A DNA stretch of 64,000 nt from Prolixibacter denitrificans (lineage in GTDB: Bacteria > Bacteroidota > Bacteroidia > Bacteroidales > Prolixibacteraceae): the NCBI RefSeq assembly GCF_003014495.1, contig NZ_PYGC01000004.1:352126-416125 (forward strand). Direction: 5' to 3'. This document shows, piece after piece, positions 18,459 through 26,778 of this stretch. Every line of letters starts with the position of its first letter. Positions within the stretch are counted from its first letter, which is position 1. A model generated the notes under the pieces. The model had not been told where the DNA came from. It did no database searches and saw nothing but the letters and a program-made list of their open reading frames with translations. A program made the translations under genes and the position numbers.

Positions 18459-18606
18459 CGTCATTGCGAAGAAGGAGGAACGACGACGCGACCGAAGGGA
18501 GTCCCGATCCTTCGGGAAAGCAATCTCATCAATCCAACACACCGAACCCGCTCCGAACTAATGACTCTAACTTACGTGAGATTACTTCGCTACGCTCGTA
18601 ATGACG
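18459..18606. repeat. Imperfect inverted-repeat element, copy 2
   Basis: It begins cgtcattgcgaagaagg and ends cgtaatgacg, the reverse complement of the first ten bases with one mismatch; the inner caatctca pairs with tgagatta. It has the same terminal motif and layout as the element at 3243-3366 but a largely different centre. It sits in the gap between convergent transcription units. Confidence 0.72.
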
Positions 18607-18611
18607 GTAAT

Positions 18612-18641
18612 AAAAAAAAGGTAGTCTGAAAACAGACTACC
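18612..18641 (-). terminator. Terminator of the decarboxylase operon
   Basis: Perfect 9-bp stem (ggtagtctg / cagactacc) with a 4-base loop, followed on the minus strand by eight T. It lies 26 bases past the stop codon of the beta subunit gene. Confidence 0.9.
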
Positions 18642-18666
18642 CCTGATTATATCAGTTCTCTTTTTC

Positions 18667-20316
18667 TTACATCAAGAAACTAAGCAAGACACCGGCAGCC
18701 ACCGCTGAACCGATCACACCAGCGACGTTCGGTGCCATGGCGTGCATCAGCAAGTGGTTCGACGGATCTTCCTTCAGTCCCATCTGTTGTACCACACGGG
18801 CCGAGTCAGGCACAGCCGAAACACCGGCCGCTCCAACCATCGGGTTAATCTTATTCCCTTTCTTGAAAAATAGGTTCATAATTTTTGCTCCAATTACTCC
18901 CCCTGCTGTTGCCACAACAAATGAGGCCGCTCCAAGAATGAAGATTTTAATGGAGGAAGGAGTCAGGAAAACGTCTGCCTGTGTAGAAGCACCCACGGTG
19001 ATTCCCAGCAACATGGTAATGATGTCGATCAACGCATTAGATGCTGTTACAGCCAGTCGCTTGGTTACACCCGATTCTTTCAGCAGGTTACCGAAGAAGA
19101 GCATTCCCAGCAACGGAAGTGCCGTCGGCGCAATGTAGGCAGTCAACAACAGTCCCACAATCGGGAAAAGTACTTTCTCCAACTTGGTCACCGCACGCGG
19201 AGGTTTCATTCTGATGAGACGCTCTTTTTTGCTGGTCAGCAATTTGATCACCGGTGGTTGAATCACCGGAACCAAAGCCATATAGGAGTAGGCTGCAATC
19301 GCAATAGGACCAATCAGGTTTTTCACCACCTGCCCGTTCGCCATCACATTGATACCGTTGGCCAGTTTGGATGATATAAAGATAGCCGTCGGGCCGTCAG
19401 CACCACCGATGATACCGATAGCACCAGCTTCCGGCGGAGCAAATCCCAGCATCAGGGCTCCAATCAGAGTAAGGAAGATACCGACCTGAGCAGCAGCCCC
19501 CAACAGCATCAGCTTCGGATTGGAAATCAGCGACGAGAAGTCGGTCATGGCCCCAATTCCCAGGAAGATGAGCGGCGGATACCATCCCTGTACCACTCCC
19601 TGATAAAGGTAGTTGAGTACCGATCCCGGCTCGTAGATTCCCAGCTGCAGGTTGAAATCAGTTACCTGGAACATCGGAATATTCCCGATAAGGATACCGG
19701 TACCAATAGGAATCAACAGCATCGGCTCGAAGTCGTAACGGATCGCCAAAAAGATAAAGAGCAATCCCACGATGAGCATGACGAAGTGTCCCCAGGTAAA
19801 GTTGGCAAAACCGGTAAATTCCCAAAAATTAAACAATCCGGAAAGCGCACCGTCCACATTTTTATATACCTGACCGCTATCGCCGGGCTGTCCAACCAGT
19901 TCACCGTTCTGAAATGACAGAACGCGCTGAGGAAGTTGCAGTGTAAAATTCTGAGTTGAATACCCTGAGCGCTGATTCGGGTTGGTGTTTTTCCGAAGAT
20001 GCATCAGTTTCTTGGCATTGAAGTCCATGATAAGATGCTCATCGGCTATTCTCCATTTTCCCGTATAACGTTCTTTGGCTGAGTCCATGTTAAACGAACC
20101 ATCACCATTGAATTCAAGGGTTTTAAATCGTTCCACCTTGTCTACGCCGGACCGGGCCGTCACCGTATCGGGGTTGATGATCGGGTTGGCAATGTAGCCG
20201 CCCGACCGGTTCACCCACTTTCCTTCCGTCAAATCTGAAGGTTTCAGTTGATTCTGAGCGAAAAGACCGGAAACCGCGAGAAACAGGCTTATAATTGTTA
20301 ATAGTAATTTATTCAT
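18667..20316 (-). CDS. Sodium-translocating decarboxylase beta subunit with exported N-terminal extension
   Basis: 549 residues. From about residue 165 the protein is a standard OadB/MmdB sodium-pump subunit: GFANFTWGHFVMLIVG, AIRYDFEPMLLIPIG, GIIGGADGPTAIF and the glycine- and aspartate-containing helices that couple biotin decarboxylation to sodium export. Family members are usually about 380-430 residues. Here a signal peptide (about 1-20) and a roughly 140-residue exported domain (EGKWVNRSGGY, GKWRIADEHLIMDF; lipocalin-like strands) precede it. It is the last gene of the operon carboxyltransferase - delta - biotin carrier - beta. With these partners the complex would decarboxylate methylmalonyl-CoA to propionyl-CoA; oxaloacetate is a less likely substrate given the epimerase upstream. 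Confidence 0.9.
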   Translation of the reverse strand: MNKLLLTIISLFLAVSGLFAQNQLKPSDLTEGKWVNRSGGYIANPIINPDTVTARSGVDKVERFKTLEFNGDGSFNMDSAKERYTGKWRIADEHLIMDFNAKKLMHLRKNTNPNQRSGYSTQNFTLQLPQRVLSFQNGELVGQPGDSGQVYKNVDGALSGLFNFWEFTGFANFTWGHFVMLIVGLLFIFLAIRYDFEPMLLIPIGTGILIGNIPMFQVTDFNLQLGIYEPGSVLNYLYQGVVQGWYPPLIFLGIGAMTDFSSLISNPKLMLLGAAAQVGIFLTLIGALMLGFAPPEAGAIGIIGGADGPTAIFISSKLANGINVMANGQVVKNLIGPIAIAAYSYMALVPVIQPPVIKLLTSKKERLIRMKPPRAVTKLEKVLFPIVGLLLTAYIAPTALPLLGMLFFGNLLKESGVTKRLAVTASNALIDIITMLLGITVGASTQADVFLTPSSIKIFILGAASFVVATAGGVIGAKIMNLFFKKGNKINPMVGAAGVSAVPDSARVVQQMGLKEDPSNHLLMHAMAPNVAGVIGSAVAAGVLLSFLM

Positions 20317-20336
20317 TTCTGCAAGTCTTTTCCGGG

Positions 20337-20762
20337 TTATGCAATTTCGACCAAAACATCATCCTGAAGAACACTCTGACCAGCAGAAACTTTGATGGCA
20401 GCTACTGTACCATCGGCTTCCGCCATAATCGAGTTCTCCATTTTCATGGCCTCCATCACCATGAGGGTTTGTCCTTTCGTCACAGTATCCCCTTCCTTCA
20501 CGGCTATACTGAGAATAGTTCCGGGCAGCGGAGCTTTAATTGCTTTGGCTTTCGAACTTCTTTTCTGAATCTCGCCTTCGCCCGGCGCTTTTTGAACAGG
20601 TTTCCTAACCAGCTTAGGAGTTTTGGCGATTTTCTTCGCCTCCTGATGAATTTCCACTTTATATTGGGTACCGTTTACCTCCAAATCGGCGATATTATCT
20701 TCGATATCATTGATCTGAACGTCGTACTGGTTTCCGCTTATGGTAAATTTGAACTTTTTCAT
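20337..20762 (-). CDS. Biotin carboxyl carrier subunit of the decarboxylase
   Basis: 141 residues. The C-terminal half is a biotinyl domain with the attachment motif EAMKMEN, Lys107 being the biotinylated residue. A hydrophilic, lysine- and proline-containing linker (about 45-75) joins it to an N-terminal part (KFTISGNQYDVQI) that associates with the complex. It carries CO2 from the carboxyltransferase to the membrane beta subunit. It lies 20 bases before the beta gene and 39 bases after the delta gene. Confidence 0.93.
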   Translation of the reverse strand: MKKFKFTISGNQYDVQINDIEDNIADLEVNGTQYKVEIHQEAKKIAKTPKLVRKPVQKAPGEGEIQKRSSKAKAIKAPLPGTILSIAVKEGDTVTKGQTLMVMEAMKMENSIMAEADGTVAAIKVSAGQSVLQDDVLVEIA

Positions 20763-20801
20763 TTTGCGTCAGTTATGATTTGATTTTGACTAGTCCACGG
20801 A

Positions 20802-21161
20802 TTATCGAGCCCAGCGGTCGTATACTCCGTAAATTTTCGAACTCCAAGGAGAATAACGTCTTCTTACCCGCTTAATCGTCACCACGTTACTTTCTTCGTC
20901 GTGCGCTTCATTCAGATACAAATGAATAGCCAATGCAATGGCCGCGTTAACGTTACCCTCCAGTTGAACTTCTTCTTCCTCTCCATCTCCACAATCCTCC
21001 TTCTTTCTTCGGCAAGGGCGCCGGAGTTTCATGAGTTTCGGAGCATAAAGGAATACCAGTACCAGGACTGACAAAGCAGTGATAACAATTCCAAAACCAA
21101 CCAATGCAATGGTCAATCCCAGTCCCTGAACATCCGTTAGTAATATGCTTGCTATGTTCAT
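20802..21161 (-). CDS. Decarboxylase gamma/delta (OadG-type) small membrane subunit
   Basis: 119 residues with one N-terminal membrane helix (about 14-40, LTIALVGFGIVITALSVLVL), then a basic cysteine-containing segment (RRPCRRKKEDCGDG), a run of acidic residues and a soluble part with NAAIALAIHLYLNE. OadG/MmdD subunits of this shape assemble the complex, and their C-terminal region holds a zinc site. The assignment rests on topology and operon position, as these subunits diverge strongly in sequence. Confidence 0.82.
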   Translation of the reverse strand: MNIASILLTDVQGLGLTIALVGFGIVITALSVLVLVFLYAPKLMKLRRPCRRKKEDCGDGEEEEVQLEGNVNAAIALAIHLYLNEAHDEESNVVTIKRVRRRYSPWSSKIYGVYDRWAR

Positions 21162-21172
21162 TCGTTCAGTTT

Positions 21173-22732
21173 TTACAATGGTATATTCGAATGTTTTTTC
21201 GGCGGATTGGTCAACTTTTTCGTTCCCAGTGCCTGTAATCCGCGAATAATGCGGAAACGGGTATTACGGGGCTCGATCACATCATCGATGTAACCATAAG
21301 CAGCTGCCTGGTAAGGATTCGCGAAGTTGGCTTTGTATTCATCCTCGTGCTTCTGAACAAATGCAGCCCGTTCCTCTGGATCGGTAATTTCAGCCAGCTT
21401 ACGACCATGCAACACCTCAACAGCACCCGACGCACCCATCACAGCGATTTCGGCAGAAGGCCATGCGTAATTCAGGTCACCACGCAATTGCTTACACGAC
21501 ATCACATCGTGTGCACCACCATAGGATTTACGAAGCGTAACAGTGATTTTCGGCACGGTGGCTTCACCGTAAGCGAACATCAATTTGGCACCGTGCGTAA
21601 TGATACCGGCATATTCCTGTCCGGAACCGGGAAGGAATCCGGGAACATCCACTAACGTGATAATCGGAATGTTAAAAGCATCGAGGAAGCGAACAAAGCG
21701 AGCTGCTTTACGCGAAGCATCCACGTCGAGTACACCGGCCAGATAGTTGGGCTGGTTAGCCACGATACCAACCGGCTGCCCGTCGAATTTGGCAAAACCT
21801 GTCACGATGTTTTTAGCATAGTTCCTGTGAACTTCGAGAAATTCGCCTGAATCCACAACACCGTGAATGACGTCCTTCACATCATAAGGCTGGTTCGGAT
21901 TATCGGGAATAATCTCGTTCAAGCCATCTTCCAACCGGTCAATTGGGTCATAACATTCGGTGATTGGCGGTTCTTCCAGGTTGTTCTGCGGCAGGTACTC
22001 CAGCAATTTGCGAAGTAGCAAAATACCTTCCTCTTCGTTCTCTACCAGGAAGTGAGCCACACCCGATTTCTGCGCGTGCACTTTTCCACCCCCCAGGTCA
22101 TCAACTGAGATATCTTCACCGGTAACGGTTTTCACCACTTTCGGACCCGTCACAAACATGTACGAGTTGTCCTCGGTCATCATGATAAAGTCGGTAAGCG
22201 CCGGAGAATAAACAGCACCACCGGCACAAGGACCGAAGATGGCTGAAATCTGCGGGATAACTCCCGAAGCCAGAATGTTCCGTTCGAAAATCTCAGCATA
22301 ACCAGCGAGTGAAGTCACTCCCTCCTGGATACGTGCACCTCCCGAATCGTTAATTCCGATAACCGGAGCGCCCGCTTTCATAGCCATATCCATCACTTTG
22401 CAGATTTTCTGTGCAAAGGTTTCGGACAGTGAACCACCAAAAACGGTAAAGTCCTGTGAGAAAACAAAAATGGTCCGACCGTCGATGGTACCCCGACCGG
22501 TTACCACACCGTCTCCCAAAAATTTCTTTTTCTCCATACCGAAGTTGGTACAACGGTGTGTTACGAACATGTCAAACTCCTCGAAGCTACCGTCATCCAG
22601 CAGCATCTCGATGCGTTCGCGTGCTGTAAATTTGCCTTTTTTGTGCTGGGCTTCCATGCGTTTTTCACCGCCTCCCAGTTTAGCTTCAGCACGAAGGTCA
22701 ATTAGTTTGTTGATTTTATCCTGATTGCTCAT
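21173..22732 (-). CDS. Methylmalonyl-CoA decarboxylase / acyl-CoA carboxylase carboxyltransferase subunit
   Basis: 519 residues with the two crotonase-like halves of biotin-dependent carboxyltransferases. The first oxyanion hole is in [12 protein letters not shown], and the second half carries [19 protein letters not shown] and the [10 protein letters not shown] tract. Length and sequence fit propionyl-CoA carboxylase beta and methylmalonyl-CoA decarboxylase alpha alike. The sodium-pump subunits downstream favour decarboxylation of (S)-methylmalonyl-CoA, coupled to sodium export. It starts 35 bases after the epimerase gene, which supplies the correct stereoisomer. Confidence 0.93.
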   Translation of the reverse strand: MSNQDKINKLIDLRAEAKLGGGEKRMEAQHKKGKFTARERIEMLLDDGSFEEFDMFVTHRCTNFGMEKKKFLGDGVVTGRGTIDGRTIFVFSQDFTVFGGSLSETFAQKICKVMDMAMKAGAPVIGINDSGGARIQEGVTSLAGYAEIFERNILASGVIPQISAIFGPCAGGAVYSPALTDFIMMTEDNSYMFVTGPKVVKTVTGEDISVDDLGGGKVHAQKSGVAHFLVENEEEGILLLRKLLEYLPQNNLEEPPITECYDPIDRLEDGLNEIIPDNPNQPYDVKDVIHGVVDSGEFLEVHRNYAKNIVTGFAKFDGQPVGIVANQPNYLAGVLDVDASRKAARFVRFLDAFNIPIITLVDVPGFLPGSGQEYAGIITHGAKLMFAYGEATVPKITVTLRKSYGGAHDVMSCKQLRGDLNYAWPSAEIAVMGASGAVEVLHGRKLAEITDPEERAAFVQKHEDEYKANFANPYQAAAYGYIDDVIEPRNTRFRIIRGLQALGTKKLTNPPKKHSNIPL

Positions 22733-22767
22733 TGTGTTTATACTATAGATAGTGAGTTAAAAAATGA

Positions 22768-23169
22768 TTAGTCACTGCAAAGTTCGGTCAGCACGCCGAA
22801 AGTGGATTTCGGGTGTAAGAAACCAATGTTCAAACCTTCGGCTCCTTTGCGTCCTTGTTTGTCAATCAAACGGATGCCGTTTTCTTCTGCCTCATTCAGC
22901 GCCTGGTCTACATTATCAACGGCAAAGGCAACATGATGAATGCCCGGTCCTTTTTTCTCGATAAATTTACCAATCGGTCCTTCCGGATCGGTTGATTCCA
23001 ACAGTTCAATTTTGGTTTGTCCTACTTTGAAGAAGGCCGTTTTCACTTTCTGATCGGCTACTTCTTCCACCGCATAACATTTTGTACCCAGCAGTTTTTC
23101 ATAGTAAGGAATAGTTTCTTCCAAACTCTGGACTGCAATTCCGATGTGTTCAATATGTGATACGCTCAT
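22768..23169 (-). CDS. mce: Methylmalonyl-CoA epimerase
   Basis: 133 residues of the vicinal-oxygen-chelate fold, two beta-alpha-beta-beta-beta units. The metal ligands are visible: His in HIEHIGIAV, Glu in IELLE, His in GIHHVAFAV, and Glu in the C-terminal VLTELC. The enzyme interconverts (R)- and (S)-methylmalonyl-CoA between the B12-dependent mutase and the decarboxylase. It is the first gene of the operon. The mutase genes themselves are not in this window. Confidence 0.93.
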   Translation of the reverse strand: MSVSHIEHIGIAVQSLEETIPYYEKLLGTKCYAVEEVADQKVKTAFFKVGQTKIELLESTDPEGPIGKFIEKKGPGIHHVAFAVDNVDQALNEAEENGIRLIDKQGRKGAEGLNIGFLHPKSTFGVLTELCSD

Positions 23170-23502
23170 TGTGATTAATGTTTTAGGTTACATCCTAATG
23201 GTTAAGGAATAATGATAAATTTTTGACAGAGGTCCTATGATACCTGTCCTTTAAGCTTATATGTAAATAAAAGGAAATATAATTTACTGAATAATGAGAT
23301 CATTCAGAAACAGAAACGGATTTTCATGATAATTATACATGTGCGAAAACTCTCACCAAATGGCAAGAGTACTGATACCACACTGTCAAACAACACGTTT
23401 ATGATCGAAAAGCCGATATTTCGCTCCTAATTGACCGAAATATAAAAGATCAGGAAGAAGGCAGAACGTTAGCCCCACCTTACTTCCTTTATGAGTTCCT
23501 AT
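23170..23502. other. Intergenic stretch upstream of the epimerase operon
   Basis: 333 AT-rich bases between the epimerase start and the CoA-transferase stop, both on the minus strand. There is a short inverted repeat around 23226-23249 (gacag-ggt / acc-tgtc) that might be an operator, and a 7-bp hairpin near 23418-23444 without a T-run. No gene or clear promoter is seen. Confidence 0.4.
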
Positions 23503-24810
23503 TTATTTCGAGGAAATAAATTTATAGTGCGATCCGAAGCGATCAAATGCTGCTTTATCAAGCTCTTCCTGATGATCGGGATGAGCAACCGAAATCAGCA
23601 AACGTGCGCGTTCCTGCAGTGTTTTCCCGTAAAGGTTCACAGCACCAAACTCGGTTACTACCCAGTGCATGTTGGCGCGGGTACTTACTACGCCCGAGCC
23701 CGGCAATAACGTCGGCGAGATTTTCGACATTCCTTTGGCTGTTACCGATGGCATGGCAATGATAGGTTTACCACCCCGGGAATATCCGGCTCCGCGAATG
23801 AAGTCAATCTGACCACCTACACCGGAATAATGTCTGATACCGATAGAATCGGCGCAAACCTGGCCGGTGAGATCAATAGCCAAAGCTGAGTTAATTGCGG
23901 TAACGTTGTCCAGTTTTCTAATGACATTTACACTGTTGGTATGGGCCACATCCATCATGGCAACCATCGGGTTGTCATCGATGAAGTCATACAACTTTTG
24001 CGACCCCATCAGGAAGGAGGCAACCATTTTGCCCCGGTCGATGGACTTGCGTTTTCCGTTTACCACACCTTTTTCAACCAACGGAAGGATTCCGTCAGCA
24101 AACATTTCGGTGTGTACACCCAAATCCTTGTGGTTTTCGAGTTGAGCAAGAACAGCATTCGGAATACCGCCGATACCCATCTGGAGACAGGCGCCATCTT
24201 CGACGAGTGCGGCCACATTTTTCCCAATCTGGATGTCTGTGTCGGTCAATGGCGCACAATCGTGAGCAAACAGAGGACTGTCATCCTCGACGAAATAGTC
24301 AATCTCGTTGATGCTAATCATGGCATCTCCCCAGGCTCTTGGCACGTTCGGGTTAACAGCAGCAATAACAACATCAGCACACTCAATGGCGGCCAGTGTA
24401 GCATCTACTGAAGTCCCCAACGATACAAAACCATGTTTATCGGGAGGAGAAACCAACACCATGGCTACGTTCACTTTCAGGTAGCCTTCGCGGATTAATT
24501 TCTGTGTCTCACTTAGGAATACGGGGATATAATCGGCATACCCGGCCTGGGTTTGCTTGCGAAGATTAGAGCCGACAAAAAACTGTTCAGCAACGAAAAT
24601 ACCTTCAAATTCGGGATTGGCATATTCAACTTCCCCTTCAATGTGAATATGCTGAATTTTCACATCGTACAACTCCCCTGCACGACCCCGGTCAACCATA
24701 GCGCGAATGAGTTTGTGCGGGGTTACGGCCACACTACTCAAATGTACTCGATCACCAGATTTAATTACTTTTACAGCGTCACCTGCGGTTACATACTTGA
24801 TCGATTTCAT
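23503..24810 (-). CDS. Acetyl-CoA hydrolase/CoA-transferase family protein
   Basis: 435 residues from ATG 24810; an upstream in-frame ATG at 24864 would add 18 residues that look non-native, so the shorter start is preferred. Family signatures include GIGGIPNAVL, the catalytic Glu in HTEMFADG, and GGQIDFIRGA near the C-terminus, as in 4-hydroxybutyrate or acetyl-/succinyl-CoA transferases. The enzyme would move CoA between a short-chain acyl-CoA and a free acid. Next to the methylmalonyl-CoA genes, a propionyl-CoA:succinate or acetate transferase role in propionate fermentation is plausible, but specificity cannot be read. Confidence 0.88.
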   Translation of the reverse strand: MKSIKYVTAGDAVKVIKSGDRVHLSSVAVTPHKLIRAMVDRGRAGELYDVKIQHIHIEGEVEYANPEFEGIFVAEQFFVGSNLRKQTQAGYADYIPVFLSETQKLIREGYLKVNVAMVLVSPPDKHGFVSLGTSVDATLAAIECADVVIAAVNPNVPRAWGDAMISINEIDYFVEDDSPLFAHDCAPLTDTDIQIGKNVAALVEDGACLQMGIGGIPNAVLAQLENHKDLGVHTEMFADGILPLVEKGVVNGKRKSIDRGKMVASFLMGSQKLYDFIDDNPMVAMMDVAHTNSVNVIRKLDNVTAINSALAIDLTGQVCADSIGIRHYSGVGGQIDFIRGAGYSRGGKPIIAMPSVTAKGMSKISPTLLPGSGVVSTRANMHWVVTEFGAVNLYGKTLQERARLLISVAHPDHQEELDKAAFDRFGSHYKFISSK

Positions 24811-25097
24811 GTGCTTATCATTTGCATTTAAATTTTCCACACGGAACTCGCTACCGATAATCACGATCCTCTGTGAGATATTCTTCTAGGCTTGTTTCAT
24901 GTAGAAAAATTTTCTGTTTTCAAAGTCAGTGCAAATGTAAAACATATTACAGTCTGTAGGAAAGATTTATGTGCTCAACACGCTTATTTATTAAAAATCA
25001 AAATAAATGAGTAAAATGTTTGAAACGCTTTTTATTTTCGGGGCATGAAACCATTACCCAAGTAGTCTGTTTTACGATAAGATACCAATAACAAACT

Positions 25098-26603
25098 ATG
25101 GAAAAATACGATTTAGCGGTCATTGGAAGCGGGCCGGGAGGCTTCTCCGCTGCTGTCCGTGCCCTGGATTTTGGAAAGGATGTTTGTTTGATCGAAGCCG
25201 GACATGTTGGAGGGGCAGGCGTCATGAATGGAGCACTGACTTCGAAAACCATGTGGGAGTTGTCGCACGATTATGCAGTTGCCGCGGCAGTAGACCGGGG
25301 ATACCGGGCTTCAGGGCTTCAGGTTGATTTCACGAAAGTCAAGAAATCGGTGATGAAAGCCGCCAAAACCAAGCAATATCAGATTCTTTCGCAAATCGAA
25401 ACCTACTCCCAAAAGCCCGGACAGAAAGGAAGTTTAACCATTAAATACGGTTTCGCCAGTTTCAAAGACCGGAATACACTGGAAATTGACCGCGGGAAGA
25501 AAGAAGATAAGGAGACCATTGAAGCAGATTATATTATTATTGCCACTGGTTCGAGCCCGCGGGAACTTCCCGATTTGAAGGTTGACCAAAAACGCATCAT
25601 CAACTCGGACGGTATTCTCAACCTCAAAAAATTCCCCGAGCGAATGATGATCATCGGTTCCGGAATTATCGGCTGTGAGTTCGCCACTATCTTTTCCAAT
25701 TTTGGACACACTGAGGTTCACCTTCTCGACCGCGCACACCGTGTAATTCCCTTTGCCGACAATGACGTCAGTGATTTCGTATCCGGAAACCTCCAGAAGA
25801 ACGGGGTCGTCATTCACCACACCGCCAACTTGCGTACCGTTAATAAAAAGAAAGACTACCTGGAAGTCGTGCTCGACTATGAGGACGGGCACAGCACAGT
25901 AATCGAAGTAGATGTCGTTCTGGTTTCGATTGGCCGCGATCCCAACACCAAAGGCCTGGGACTGGAAAACGTTAATATACAAACAACGCCGCACGGCTAC
26001 CTGAAAGTAAATGAAGAGTGTGCTACCGGCGATTTCGACAACTGCAACATCTTTGCTGCGGGAGACGTCACAGGGCACAAAGCACTCTACTGTGTAGCTG
26101 AAGAACAGGGACGTTTTATTGTCGAGGCCATCTTCGGCGAACTGGAGTATCCCACCGATTACTCGCACATGCCTACGCTCATGTTCTTCAAACCGGAAGT
26201 CGCTTCGGTTGGCGTCAACGAAAAGATTCTACAGGAGAAGAAGATTCCTTACAAAGCAGCATTCTATTCCAACGAAATGGTGAACCGGACCATCGCCATG
26301 CGGAACACCAACGGCTTTGTGAAAGTATTGGTCAGCGACGATGGGCGTGACCGGATTTTAGGAATGCAGGCTGCCGGTCCACAGGCATCCGCTTTCATCG
26401 TCTCCGTTTCGTACCTGATGAATTCCGAAAGCGGGATGAATGAAGTACTTCGAAGTATTCATCCTCACCCGAGTGTGACGGAAGGAATACAGGAATGTTT
26501 CCGGGTATTCAACAAACGCTCCATCTTCAAACCCGAAGCTTTTCCTGATAAGATAAAAAGCTGGGCCTGGAAGCCGCTCGAATTACAAAGCGAAAAATCA
26601 TAA
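25098..26603 (+). CDS. Lipoamide-dehydrogenase-like flavoprotein without redox disulphide
   Basis: 501 residues with the class I pyridine-nucleotide disulphide oxidoreductase layout: FAD-binding GSGPGG near the N-terminus, IIGSGIIGCEFA for NAD(P), the second FAD motif CNIFAAGDVTG, and a dimerisation domain with HPHPSVTE, the His-Glu pair of the family. The redox-active CxxxxC is missing. At its place the sequence reads GAGVMNGALTSK, with Gly and Ala where the cysteines belong. It is therefore unlikely to be a true dihydrolipoamide dehydrogenase. Transhydrogenase or another NAD(P)H:acceptor activity is possible. It is a single gene with its own terminator. Confidence 0.85.
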   Translation: MEKYDLAVIGSGPGGFSAAVRALDFGKDVCLIEAGHVGGAGVMNGALTSKTMWELSHDYAVAAAVDRGYRASGLQVDFTKVKKSVMKAAKTKQYQILSQIETYSQKPGQKGSLTIKYGFASFKDRNTLEIDRGKKEDKETIEADYIIIATGSSPRELPDLKVDQKRIINSDGILNLKKFPERMMIIGSGIIGCEFATIFSNFGHTEVHLLDRAHRVIPFADNDVSDFVSGNLQKNGVVIHHTANLRTVNKKKDYLEVVLDYEDGHSTVIEVDVVLVSIGRDPNTKGLGLENVNIQTTPHGYLKVNEECATGDFDNCNIFAAGDVTGHKALYCVAEEQGRFIVEAIFGELEYPTDYSHMPTLMFFKPEVASVGVNEKILQEKKIPYKAAFYSNEMVNRTIAMRNTNGFVKVLVSDDGRDRILGMQAAGPQASAFIVSVSYLMNSESGMNEVLRSIHPHPSVTEGIQECFRVFNKRSIFKPEAFPDKIKSWAWKPLELQSEKS

Positions 26604-26611
26604 AATACAAG

Positions 26612-26645
26612 CCGCAGATTGAGCAATTCTCTCTGCGGTTTTTTG
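26612..26645 (+). terminator. Terminator of the flavoprotein gene
   Basis: 7-bp stem (ccgcaga / tctgcgg) followed by six T, starting 9 bases after the stop codon. Confidence 0.88.
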
Positions 26646-26725
26646 TTGCCAAAAGGAATTGTGAACTTCATGGAACGACATCGGTCAGCAACATGTATCA
26701 ACCGAATCCATAAAGCGAATTTCCT

Positions 26726-26733
26726 TATATTTG
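26726..26733 (+). promoter_or_regulatory. Bacteroidota -7 promoter element (TATATTTG)
   Basis: Exact match to TAnnTTTG followed by tgg, 45 bases before the purL start. Confidence 0.65.
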
Positions 26734-26778
26734 TGGCATCCGAATTATCTGATTTCGTAAACGAAAACAACCCACACA

